Positions 1 through 7,782 of a stretch of DNA of 44,823 nt are shown here, one piece after another. Below the pieces are notes generated by a model. It saw only the letters and a list, made by a program, of their open reading frames with translations, had not been told where the DNA came from and did not search any database. How positions within the stretch are numbered: the stretch's first letter is position 1; each line of letters opens with the position of its first letter. The stretch is from Lutibacter sp. B1 (GTDB taxonomy: Bacteria > Bacteroidota > Bacteroidia > Flavobacteriales > Flavobacteriaceae): the NCBI RefSeq assembly GCF_012524075.1, contig NZ_JAAZUI010000023.1:1-44823 (forward strand), written 5' to 3'. The position numbers and the translations under genes were made by a program.

Positions 1-2
1 TG

Positions 3-86
3 CTAAGAACAGTCTATGGTGTCATCCAAAGTCGTAAACCATATGATATGAACCATATTTGTATTGACCCAAGAAAAATGAGTTGA
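3..86 (+). pseudogene. C-terminal tail of an ORF entering from the left, possibly a transposase
   Basis: An open frame runs in from the window edge and ends at TGA 84-86, giving 27 codons with the core LRTVYGVIQSRKPYD. A pattern of a hydrophobic helix, then KPYD or EPYD, close to the C-terminus is seen in some transposases, for example the IS110 group. That resemblance is from memory and weak. The rest of the gene lies outside the window, so I cannot say whether it is intact. It lies just outside the repeat that bounds the metal cluster. Confidence 0.3.
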
Positions 87-160
87 AAAAATAACGATTT
101 TATTTGGTTTTTAATAGAGTATATAAATAAGCGAGGGAAGAGGCGTTGGTTTTATGCCGT

Positions 161-352
161 AGTCTTTTGATGGAAGTATTTTACGAGTTTAAATTGCAGT
201 AATATTGTATGATAATAAACTTCCCTTACGAAGACGTAAGGCTGTGATTCAACAGAATTTATTATTTAAATAGAAAATCCATAAGGTTTAAAGTCAAATT
301 GAAACAATTATTATCAGTATAAATGTTCTTTTAGATGTTGTGAAATCATTGG
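161..352 (+). repeat. Left copy of a diverged direct repeat bracketing the metal cluster
   Basis: The first 73 bases (161-233) align without gaps to 42761-42833. I count 59 identical positions by hand. A looser match continues on both sides to the shared TGTTGT near 335-342 and 42947-42952. Translated on the plus strand, both copies begin SLLMEVFYEF and later share NFP, with in-frame stops in each. They therefore look like decayed copies of one coding or mobile sequence that I cannot name. The left copy overlaps the arsR remnant. Confidence 0.6.
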
Positions 353-512
353 TTGAACCAAGCCGGTTTCGTTGTCTAAATTTTCACAATCACAAGAGTC
401 AATTTAAAATAAATGTTATAAAATTGAAACTCTCACTGGATTCCAAAACCTTTACAAAAATAGAAATTTCATCTTGCTGTTCTGTAAACATTTCTGTTTT
501 GCTATCAACCAA
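314..512 (-). pseudogene. ArsR/SmtB-family metalloregulator remnant
   Basis: Reading leftward from the cadA stop, one frame gives KTEMFTEQQDEISIFVKVLE and then stops. After a one-base shift near 405-408 the next frame gives IDSCDCENLD and then GLVQPMISQHLKEHLY before a stop at 314-316. This matches the N-terminal half of ArsR-type repressors, including the CxC of the metal site region and the recognition helix usually written QPTISQHLKEL. The dimerisation half is missing and the original start is not visible. ArsR-type repressors (SmtB, CadC) commonly control Zn/Cd ATPases, so this is probably the lost regulator of the neighbouring pump. Confidence 0.7.
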
Positions 513-2459
513 TCACTTCCACTTCATTTTTTGAATACGCACCGCATTTAAAATTGCCAATAATGCAACGCCTACATCAGCAATAACAGCTTCCCACATT
601 GTTGCCATTCCCCAAGCACCAAGAATTAAAACGAGTATTTTTACACTTAATGCCAACCAAATATTTTGCCATATAATTTTGTTGGTTGCATTTCCAATTT
701 TTATAGCAGTTACAATTTTTGACGGTTGATCGGTTTGTATTACAACGTCGGCAGTTTCAATGGCTGCATCACTCCCTAATCCACCCATTGCCATACCCAC
801 GTCAGCTATTGTAATTACTGGAGCATCATTAATTCCATCGCCTATAAAAGCTATTGTTCTTCCCATAGCTTTCAATTTTTCTACTTCTGAAATTTTATCT
901 TCAGGAAGTAAATCACCTATTGCTTTATCAATCCCTAATTTATTTGCAATAGTGTCAACAACTGCTTGTTTATCGCCCGAAAGCATAACTATTTCAATTA
1001 TTATTGGGATTTTATGTAAATTAGTAATTGCCTTTAGAGCATCCTCTTTTAAGGTGTCAGAAATAGTAATATAACCTACATATTGCTGGTTTATTGCAAC
1101 AACAACAATTGTTTTATCATTTGAATTTATGGCTTCATCAAAAGGAATATTAAATTTTTTCAACAATTTAGAATTACCAGCAAGTATTTCAAAATCACCT
1201 ATCTTTCCTTTCATTCCATAACCTGAAATTTCTTCAATAGTTGTTGCCTTCAATTTTGAGTTATCAATTTTTACATAATTGACAATTGCTTGTGCAATAG
1301 GATGTGAAGAATTGGATTCTAAGACAGCTACTAGTTCTAAAAATAAATTCTTATCAATGTTTGAGGTCACAACTTCTTGTACTTCAAACACACCTTTTGT
1401 TAAAGTGCCTGTTTTATCCATAACCACAGTATCTACTTTGGTTATTAAATCCAAATAATTAGAACCTTTAAATAAAATTCCATTGTGTGATGCTGCACCG
1501 ATTCCACCAAAATAGCCAAGTGGAATAGAAATTACCAACGCACAAGGACACGATATTACCAAAAAGATTAAGGCACGCTGTAACCAAACTTGAAATATAT
1601 AATTATCGGCAAGAATAAAATAGGGAACAATTACTAATGCAATTGCTAACCAAAAAACAATAGGTGTATAAATTTTAGCTAAACGACTAATTAAGAGTTG
1701 GGTCTTTGCTTTTTTACCAACTGCCTCTTGCACCAATTTAAGAATTTTGGAGAGTTTGGTGTCTTCGTATTTACTGGTAACTTTTATTTCTATTACTTTG
1801 GTAAGATTTACCATTCCTGCCAGCACTTGCTCACCTTTAGAACTGTTTTTAGGAACGGATTCTCCTGTTAATGCAGCTGTATTTAAAACGGCATCGTTTG
1901 AAATTAATTCACCATCTAAAGCTATTTTTTCGCCTGCTTTAACCCTTATTATTTGACCAATATTAACATCTTTAGGATGTTTTATGAAGGTTAATTCATT
2001 CTCAATAATTGTTACTTCTTCAACCTGAACTTTTAATAAGGCTTCAATAGAACGTTTTGCTCTATTAACAGCACCGTCTTGAAATAGTTCTCCTACTACA
2101 TAAAATAGCATAACGGCAACACCTTCTTCATAAGAGCCTATTAAAAATGCACCAATTGTTGCAACCGACATTAAAACAAACTCATTGTAAATTGTCCCTT
2201 TAACTATTAATTTTGCTGCTTTTAAAAGAACAGGACCGCCAATAAGCATATAAATTACACTAAACCAAATTAAAGGAATAGGGGCTTTAAAAAAAGGAAC
2301 TTCAAAAAAATAAAAACCAATACCCAACAATAGAAAAAGTAAACTAATTATTGGAATTATGTAGGCTTTGTTTATGGCTAAAGTTTTATTTGATGCAACA
2401 GTTTCCTTTGTGTAATCTACTGCACAAGCACCATCTTCGCATTCATTGTTTTTATTCAT
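513..2459 (-). CDS. cadA: Zn2+/Cd2+/Pb2+-exporting P1B-type ATPase (CadA/ZntA-like)
   Basis: This inner membrane pump hydrolyses ATP to export divalent soft metals into the periplasm. The 648-residue protein has the actuator motif TGES (198-201), the transmembrane metal site CPC (304-306), the phosphorylation motif DKTGTLT (Asp348), the HP motif (386-387) and GDGINDAP (540-547). A Lys in LSVK and the Asp of ADVG (628) in the last membrane segments fit the P1B-2 (Zn/Cd/Pb) class rather than the Cu class. There is no N-terminal HMA domain; only a short CEDGAC sequence at 7-12 could bind metal. Its promoter carries the TGCA-N7-TGCA operator. An ArsR remnant follows it and a fragment of a second copy lies upstream. 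The symbol is by family; zntA would fit equally well. Confidence 0.93.
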   Translation of the reverse strand: MNKNNECEDGACAVDYTKETVASNKTLAINKAYIIPIISLLFLLLGIGFYFFEVPFFKAPIPLIWFSVIYMLIGGPVLLKAAKLIVKGTIYNEFVLMSVATIGAFLIGSYEEGVAVMLFYVVGELFQDGAVNRAKRSIEALLKVQVEEVTIIENELTFIKHPKDVNIGQIIRVKAGEKIALDGELISNDAVLNTAALTGESVPKNSSKGEQVLAGMVNLTKVIEIKVTSKYEDTKLSKILKLVQEAVGKKAKTQLLISRLAKIYTPIVFWLAIALVIVPYFILADNYIFQVWLQRALIFLVISCPCALVISIPLGYFGGIGAASHNGILFKGSNYLDLITKVDTVVMDKTGTLTKGVFEVQEVVTSNIDKNLFLELVAVLESNSSHPIAQAIVNYVKIDNSKLKATTIEEISGYGMKGKIGDFEILAGNSKLLKKFNIPFDEAINSNDKTIVVVAINQQYVGYITISDTLKEDALKAITNLHKIPIIIEIVMLSGDKQAVVDTIANKLGIDKAIGDLLPEDKISEVEKLKAMGRTIAFIGDGINDAPVITIADVGMAMGGLGSDAAIETADVVIQTDQPSKIVTAIKIGNATNKIIWQNIWLALSVKILVLILGAWGMATMWEAVIADVGVALLAILNAVRIQKMKWK

Positions 2460-2475
2460 AATTTAATATTTAATT

Positions 2476-2511
2476 CAAAATTAAGTAAATAGTGTATGCA
2501 ATGGAAGTGCA
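2476..2511 (-). promoter_or_regulatory. cadA promoter with TGCA-N7-TGCA operator
   Basis: On the minus strand the inverted repeat TGCACTTCCATTGCA (2511-2497) is followed 13 bases later by TAATTTTG (2483-2476). The latter matches the Bacteroidota -7 consensus TAnnTTTG. The cadA start codon lies 16 bases further on. The same operator and spacing occur at three other promoters in this window. The binding protein is inferred, not shown. Confidence 0.65.
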
Positions 2512-2598
2512 TTTATTAGGTTGATTATTATTATCAACTTGTAAGTTGTTATTAAAAAACTTTTGCTGAAATAAATTATAAAGAAGGCTTCATACGAA

Positions 2599-2784
2599 AT
2601 AAGCCAAAACTTCTTTTAACTTGTTACGAATATGAAAATTGAATTCAGTTAACTCATATTAATTTAGTGAAACTAGTTTGATTTTCTCATGTTCCAATGG
2701 AAATCTAACAGCTGTTAAAATTTCTTTAAACGAATCTAAATTAAAAGAAATTGGGTCGTATTCTATGTATAGATGCTCCTGCTC
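2599..2784 (-). repeat. Third, partial copy of the block B end (HMA-like gene 3' part)
   Basis: From ATAAGCCAAAAC onward this stretch is nearly identical to 22338-22520. It covers the 3' flank and the last ~35 codons of the HMA-like gene. The match to block B ends at about 2782, where tolC-like sequence takes over. It is therefore one half of a recombination junction. Confidence 0.75.
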
Positions 2785-2922
2785 AGAAATTTTTATTGAC
2801 ATATTGTCTTCCGAGACTTTAGACAAAACCTGTGTTTTTGTAATAGGCACCAATTCTTGGGACGTTGCATGATACACACTTAACAAAAACAAAATGACAT
2901 ATATGTTTCTTATTTTTCGCAT
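2659..2922 (-). pseudogene. Chimeric ORF: TolC N-terminus joined to HMA-like protein C-terminus
   Basis: The 87-codon frame begins with a signal peptide and mature start nearly identical to the TolC gene at 8868-10178 (both contain QELVPITKT). After codon ~47 it switches to the C-terminal half of the small HMA-like proteins (both contain HLYIEYDP). The upstream DNA, including the TAnnTTTG box at 2942-2949, also matches the tolC leader. The join lies where both parents carry acidic codons (SEEE and LEEE), suggesting recombination at short homology. The frame is open and has a promoter, so a short secreted protein could be made, but it is best read as a deletion scar. Confidence 0.75.
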
Positions 2923-2987
2923 TGATTCTTAATTTATACTGCAAAACTACATTAGTTAAAAACGTAAGCCGGTAGCAAGGGTTACTT

Positions 2988-3109
2988 AATAAAAAGGCAT
3001 TGAGTATTGCCAGAAAGGCCACTCCAACATCTGCAAAAACAGCTTCTCACATTTCTGTTCATAACTAGCTCCCAAGAACGAATGTTAATATTTTTACATT
3101 AAACGCCAT
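2988..3109 (-). pseudogene. C-terminal fragment of a second CadA-like ATPase
   Basis: The minus-strand frame reads NVKILTFVLG, then several stops, then EAVFADVGVAFLAILNAF. This aligns with the last membrane segments of the CadA protein above (SVKILVLILG and EAVIADVGVALLAILNA). Stops replace both Trp positions of that region. Nothing else of this second pump remains. It shows that the cluster once held two cadA copies and that one was deleted. Confidence 0.8.
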
Positions 3110-3131
3110 TGTAATATTTTATGTTATCAGA

Positions 3132-3830
3132 TTATGTATGCCTCATTATTCTTATTGCATTCGCCAAATAATGCTTATTTCCTTTATAGTAACAATAGCT
3201 TCCGATTTTTGTGTTTATATAGCTTAATTCCTCAACATTTTTAAATCCTGCATTTATCATATAATTTGGAATAAGCCCTTCAACATTATCTTTAGTTGTC
3301 TTAAACCCATCTAGAAGTTGGACAATGTAAAACCGAATTCTCATAAGTTTTGATTTGGCTTCCCCCCAATCCCCTATGATCAGTTCACCATTTGGCTTGA
3401 GCACTCTAAAAATTTCATTTAAACAAGAATTCTTAGTTTGCTTATCAAGTTGGTGAAAAACCAAGGAACTTACAATCTTGTCGAATGTATTATCCTTATA
3501 AGGAAAAACGGTTCCATCGTATAGGTCAAGTCTTATTTCAATCTCTTTTTTTTCCAAACTTCTTTTCTGCAATGTATTTTACTTTTGGATCAATCTCTAA
3601 ACCGAAATAATTTATCTTCTCATTTCTATTATTTGCTAAAATTAAATTTTCACCTGTTCCAAAACCAAATTCTAGTATCTGTTCATTATCTTGTGGATTC
3701 AAGTAATCCTTTATTTAAACTTTCAAATCCATTCATTTCAAGGATAATGATAACCATGAATTGTATTTGACTGCCAAAGCTCAAAACATTTCAGACATTC
3801 TAAATCAAATTCTTTCAATGCTAGGTAAGA
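3132..3830 (-). pseudogene. Broken class I SAM-dependent methyltransferase
   Basis: An open stretch of 146 codons (3132-3572) carries the C-terminal two thirds of a UbiE-like methyltransferase: FDKIVSSLVFHQL (motif II region) and then RVLKPNGELIIGDWG. The SAM-binding N-terminal part continues upstream in other frames: LEFGFGTGENLILANN and YFGLEIDPKVKYIAEKKFGK near 3560-3690. Stops and frameshifts occur between 3690 and 3810, so the gene is not functional as one protein. Methyltransferases of this kind are common passengers of metal and metalloid clusters, but the substrate is unknown. It is the last member of the RND operon. Confidence 0.75.
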
Positions 3831-3842
3831 AATAATAAATTC

Positions 3843-4028
3843 TTAATCTTTTAAACCTAATTTACTCAAAATGGTTTCCAACAAACACCATTTAGTAAAT
3901 GCAGATTGGATTAAGTTCACACCTATAAAAACAGTAAACCACAACCAATTTTGATGCACATATACTGCCAATACTACACTTAATAACACAAATGTGCCAA
4001 CAATAATTCTAAAATATTTATTTAACAT
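3843..4028 (-). CDS. DUF2892 (YgaP-like) small membrane protein
   Basis: This 61-residue protein has two hydrophobic segments (about 8-25 and 27-45) and ends with a conserved-looking TKWCLLETILSKLGLK. That matches the DUF2892 family, the membrane part of YgaP-type proteins, which is often encoded alone or beside rhodanese and metal-efflux genes. The single Cys48 lies in the conserved C-terminal motif. It follows the P-II-like gene by 18 bases and is probably co-transcribed with the RND pump. The molecular role is unknown. Confidence 0.75.
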   Translation of the reverse strand: MLNKYFRIIVGTFVLLSVVLAVYVHQNWLWFTVFIGVNLIQSAFTKWCLLETILSKLGLKD

Positions 4029-4046
4029 TATAATTACTTTTTTAGT

Positions 4047-4352
4047 TTATATAAATTTTTTAATTGGAACAACCACGGCTTTTATTGGGTTGTTTGTTTC
4101 TAAACTTTCATTCAATACTTCTATCAAATCAAATAGTTTTTGGATTTTTTCTTCATCGGTAAATGAGAAGAACAAACTCGATTCCGCTCCTGTTTTTTCA
4201 CTCGGAAACCAACTTCTGGTCATCATGAGTGAGGCAATATTTTTATAGCCATCAATTTCAGAACCACTAAAGTTTTCTATTTGCGCTTTTTTGAATAGTT
4301 TCAAAACATCGCTCTGAAACTGATCTACCGAGGTAACTATTAATAATTTCAT
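4047..4352 (-). CDS. P-II/CutA-like small protein linked to the RND pump
   Basis: The 101-residue soluble protein starts MKLLIVTSVDQFQSDVLKLF and ends KAVVVPI, with alternating strands and helices. It resembles the ferredoxin-like P-II/CutA fold by pattern only. Proteins of this type are found directly downstream of RND permease genes in Bacteroidota. There is no signal peptide, so it should be cytoplasmic. It contains SWFPSEKTG in a loop region. Possible roles are binding of metal or a small ligand to signal to the pump, but this is inference. It is not clearly homologous to the other P-II-like protein at 13912-14250. Confidence 0.6.
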   Translation of the reverse strand: MKLLIVTSVDQFQSDVLKLFKKAQIENFSGSEIDGYKNIASLMMTRSWFPSEKTGAESSLFFSFTDEEKIQKLFDLIEVLNESLETNNPIKAVVVPIKKFI

Positions 4353-4418
4353 TTTTCACATGTAATTTTATCCATTCGAGCGGCGTCTAGAACTAATTAC
4401 TGTTCTATCAAGGTTAAA

Positions 4419-4438
4419 GGTCTCGACTGTGCTCGACC
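4419..4438. repeat. REP-like imperfect palindrome
   Basis: The spacer after the RND permease gene contains GGTCTCGACTGTGCTCGACC, an imperfect inverted repeat around CTGTG. Similar GC-rich CTCGA palindromes are common intergenic repeats in marine Flavobacteriia. It stands out from the AT-rich surroundings. It may act as a transcript end or stabiliser. Confidence 0.4.
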
Positions 4439-4445
4439 AGACAGA

Positions 4446-7400
4446 TTATTTATAATTCTTCTTCTCTATCATATAATAAACCAAAGGCACAACCAATAAT
4501 GTTAATACAGTTGAGACAATTGTTCCTCCCATTAACGAGATTGCTAACCCTTGAAAAATAGGATCGAACAGAATAACGAAAGCTCCAATCACCACTGTTC
4601 CTGCTGTTAATAAAATTGGTGTTGTACGCACTGCTCCAGCTTCAATTGCTGCTTGTTTTAATGGCACACCTTCTGCTGTTCTTAAATTGATAAAGTCAAT
4701 CAGTAATACTGAATTTCTCACCATAATTCCTGCTAAAGCAATCATTCCAATAAAAGAGGTTGCAGTAAAAAATGCTCCCATTATCCAGTGACCTAGAATA
4801 ATTCCGATTAAGGATAGTGGTATGGCAACCATCATTACAATTGGTGCTTTAAAGTTTTGAAACCATCCAACAATCAAGATATAAATCAAGATAATGGCTC
4901 CTAAAAAGGCAATACCTAAATCTCTAAATACTTCTAAAGTAATTTGCCATTCTCCATCCCATTTTACGGTGTAATTATCTTCAAAATCTGGCTGACCTAA
5001 ATACAATTCGTTAAGCTCGTAGCCTTTTGGTAACGGAATTTCTTTTAGTTTTTCTTCCATTCCAAGAATAGCATAGGCAGGACTTTCTAACTCTCCAGCC
5101 ATATCTGCCAAGACGTAAACCACACGCTTTTGGTTTTTACGATAAATACTTTTTGCTGCTATTGTTTCCGTAATTTCTACCAAATCAGCAATAGGAACCA
5201 TGTTTCCTTGTTTTGATTTCACCTTCAGTTGTGAAATATCACTGATTGTAGATTTCTCTTTTTCATCTAAAGTCAATACTAAACCAACTTGGTTTACTGC
5301 ATCTTCATCATATAAAGTCGTGATGGCTCTGTTAGACAAAGCCATATTCATAGTGTAGGCTATTTGTTGTGGTGCTACACCATACAACATTGCTTTTTCC
5401 TTCTTAATATCAAATTGATATTCCGTTTGGTCTGCTTCAACCATCCAATCGATATCCACCACATCATCTGTGTTTTTCAATATTGTTTTAATGCTATTTG
5501 CAATCTTAATCTGTTCGTTATAATCTGGTCCATATACTTCTGCAACAATTGTTGATAAAACTGGAGGTCCTGGTGGCACTTCCACTAATTTCACATTTGC
5601 ATTATATTTTGAAGCAATCTTTTGAATCTCTGGTCGCAATAACTTAGCAATACCATGACTCTGAATATCACGTTCTCCTTTATCAATTAAATTTACCTGA
5701 ATATCTGCCATATTAGATCCACCACGTAAATCGTAATGACGTACCAATCCATTAAAAGTAATTGGTGCAGAAGTACCAACGTAGTTTTGATAATTCACCA
5801 CTTCTGGTCTAGTCGATAAATACTGAGCAATTTCTTTTGTTACAACTCCAGTACGTTCTAAGGTAGTACCTTCAGGCATGTCAATGATTATCTGAAATTC
5901 ATTCTTATTATCAAAAGGCAGCATTTTTACAGCGACAGATTTGGTAAAAAACAACACCATTGTTGCCATTAATACCATAAAAGTTAACCCTAAAAACAAC
6001 CAACGCTTCGCTTTGCTTTCTAATAAAGGACGTTCAAACTTGTTATAAATCTTATAGATAAATGTTTCTTCAATAGGTTTTTCTGGTTTTTCTTCTTCAC
6101 CTTTTTTCTCTTTTTCTCTTAAGAAAATATATCCCAAATAAGGTGTAATAGTTAAGGCAACAAATAAGGATAAAATCATTGCAATAGATGCTCCTATTGG
6201 CATTGGTGCCATATATGGGCCCATTAATCCAGATACAAATGCCATTGGTAACACAGAAGCTATTACTGTAAATGTTGCCAAAATTGTTGGATTTCCTACT
6301 TCGTTAATCGCATATAAAGCTGCTTGTTTAAAAGGCAAGCGTTTCATTTTAAAATGCCGATGCATGTTTTCGGCAATAATGATAGAGTCATCCACCACGA
6401 TTCCTGTTACAAAAACCAATGCAAAAAGGGTGATTCTGTTTAAGGTATAATCGAGCATGTAGTAACTCAACAACGTCAATGCAAACGTAATTGGCACAGA
6501 TAAAAACACAACCAATCCACCTCTCCAACCCATTGCTAGCATTACTACAAGTGTTACAGCAAAGATAGAACCAATAAGGTGCCACAGTAATTCTGATACT
6601 TTTTGCGATGCTGTTTCACCATAATTTCTAGTGATTTCTACATGCACATCATCAGGAATTAAAGTGCTACGTAAATGGGCCACTTTATCTATAATGATTT
6701 CCGAAAGTTTCATCGCATCTGCACCTTTTCGTTTCGCAACAGAAATAGTTACTGCAGGATATTCCGATTTATAATCTGCCGATTTTACACTTCCTTTTCC
6801 GTAACCTAAACTCACATAATTTAGTGGTACTTCTGGTCCATCAATAATTTTAGCAACTTGCTTTAAATATATTGGCTGATTTTGCTGCACACCAACCACT
6901 AAGTTCTCCACATCTGTAACCGATTCTAAAAACTTTCCAGTATTGACAAGGAATTCAGTGTCATTCTTATCAAAACTTCCTGAACTTAATTGACTGTTAT
7001 TCGCCTTTATCATTTCAGAAATCGACAAGAAATCTAATCCACTAGCAGCCAATTTATCTTTATCTAAAACCACTCGCAATTGGCGATTTCTACCTCCAAT
7101 TTTGTCTGTAATCGCAACATCGTTAACCTTTTTTATTTCGGCTTCCAACTCTTGTGCCATTTGGCTTAATTGGTAATCGTCGTAATTCTCGCTCCACAAG
7201 GTTAAACCCAACATTGGGACATCATCAATTGCACGCGTTTTCACCAATGGGAACGTCACGCCTGCTGGCATTTCGTCCATGTGCTTGTTAATTTCGTTGT
7301 ATAATTTCACTAAACTTCGCTCAATGTCTTCATCTACATAAAATTGCACGATGACCATTCCTTGCTCTTTCATAGACGTAGAATACACATATTCCACACC

Positions 7401-7640
7401 TTTAATATTCGAAATTAATTGCTCTAAAGGCTTAGTCACGCGCGATTCCACTTCAGTAGGACTTGCTCCAGGATAACCTACAAAAATATCTGCCATAGGC
7501 ACATCAATTTGTGGTTCTTCTTCACGCGGAATTAAAAACGAACTGTACACACCAACTACCATAAACACAATCATTAACAATACTGTTAGCTTAGACTGCA
7601 TAAAGACTTTGGCAATTTTTCCTGCGATACCTTCTTTCAT
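4446..7640 (-). CDS. RND efflux permease, AcrB-like (1064 aa)
   Basis: This is the inner membrane proton-driven permease of a tripartite efflux system. It has a first membrane helix at about 15-35, a large periplasmic porter loop, helices 2-6 from about 335, a second large loop and a final helix bundle to residue 1064. Helix 4 carries GIVVDDSIIIAEN, with the paired Asp residues that relay protons in AcrB. Helix 10 has GIMVRNSVLLIDF. The DD motif fits the hydrophobe/amphiphile branch better than the metal-specific HME branch, so its substrate may be organic or a metal complex. It sits 142 bases behind the adaptor gene in an operon with the TolC-like channel. Confidence 0.9.
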   Translation of the reverse strand: MKEGIAGKIAKVFMQSKLTVLLMIVFMVVGVYSSFLIPREEEPQIDVPMADIFVGYPGASPTEVESRVTKPLEQLISNIKGVEYVYSTSMKEQGMVIVQFYVDEDIERSLVKLYNEINKHMDEMPAGVTFPLVKTRAIDDVPMLGLTLWSENYDDYQLSQMAQELEAEIKKVNDVAITDKIGGRNRQLRVVLDKDKLAASGLDFLSISEMIKANNSQLSSGSFDKNDTEFLVNTGKFLESVTDVENLVVGVQQNQPIYLKQVAKIIDGPEVPLNYVSLGYGKGSVKSADYKSEYPAVTISVAKRKGADAMKLSEIIIDKVAHLRSTLIPDDVHVEITRNYGETASQKVSELLWHLIGSIFAVTLVVMLAMGWRGGLVVFLSVPITFALTLLSYYMLDYTLNRITLFALVFVTGIVVDDSIIIAENMHRHFKMKRLPFKQAALYAINEVGNPTILATFTVIASVLPMAFVSGLMGPYMAPMPIGASIAMILSLFVALTITPYLGYIFLREKEKKGEEEKPEKPIEETFIYKIYNKFERPLLESKAKRWLFLGLTFMVLMATMVLFFTKSVAVKMLPFDNKNEFQIIIDMPEGTTLERTGVVTKEIAQYLSTRPEVVNYQNYVGTSAPITFNGLVRHYDLRGGSNMADIQVNLIDKGERDIQSHGIAKLLRPEIQKIASKYNANVKLVEVPPGPPVLSTIVAEVYGPDYNEQIKIANSIKTILKNTDDVVDIDWMVEADQTEYQFDIKKEKAMLYGVAPQQIAYTMNMALSNRAITTLYDEDAVNQVGLVLTLDEKEKSTISDISQLKVKSKQGNMVPIADLVEITETIAAKSIYRKNQKRVVYVLADMAGELESPAYAILGMEEKLKEIPLPKGYELNELYLGQPDFEDNYTVKWDGEWQITLEVFRDLGIAFLGAIILIYILIVGWFQNFKAPIVMMVAIPLSLIGIILGHWIMGAFFTATSFIGMIALAGIMVRNSVLLIDFINLRTAEGVPLKQAAIEAGAVRTTPILLTAGTVVIGAFVILFDPIFQGLAISLMGGTIVSTVLTLLVVPLVYYMIEKKNYK

Positions 7641-7658
7641 AATTATTACTTTTTTTCA

Positions 7659-7675
7659 TTCCCACGAAAGTGGAA
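7659..7675. repeat. Short hairpin repeat between adaptor and permease genes
   Basis: TTCCCAC-GAAA-GTGGAA forms a small stem with a tetraloop 20 bases upstream of the permease start. Related TTCCCAC...GTGGGAA palindromes are scattered in many flavobacterial genomes. It may be a REP-type element or affect translation of the permease. Confidence 0.4.
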
Positions 7676-7718
7676 ATCTTTAAATTTTGGGCGTTTAAAC
7701 AGGCTATACATTACAATC

Positions 7719-7748
7719 TTTTTTTGCCATATATGGCAGCAAAAAAAG
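7719..7748. repeat. Inverted repeat in the adaptor-permease spacer
   Basis: A T7 run, TTTTTTTGC, is followed by CATATATGGCA and then GCAAAAAAA. The arms can pair, and the inner CCATATATGG is itself palindromic. It begins 35 bases after the adaptor stop. It could attenuate transcription into the permease gene and so tune the adaptor:permease ratio, but no activity can be shown from sequence. Confidence 0.4.
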
Positions 7749-7782
7749 GATTTTCACTTCTATCCTTAACGCGACTTATAAG

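Noticed and set aside
340-534. Plus-strand ORF over the arsR remnant
   Set aside because: It is a shadow of the minus-strand arsR fragment and the cadA 3' end, with no recognisable domain.
4446-7640. Calling the AcrB-like permease a metal-specific (HME) pump
   Set aside because: Helix 4 has the GIVVDDS pair of the drug-type branch, and its adaptor has no metal-binding extension; only the neighbourhood suggests metals.
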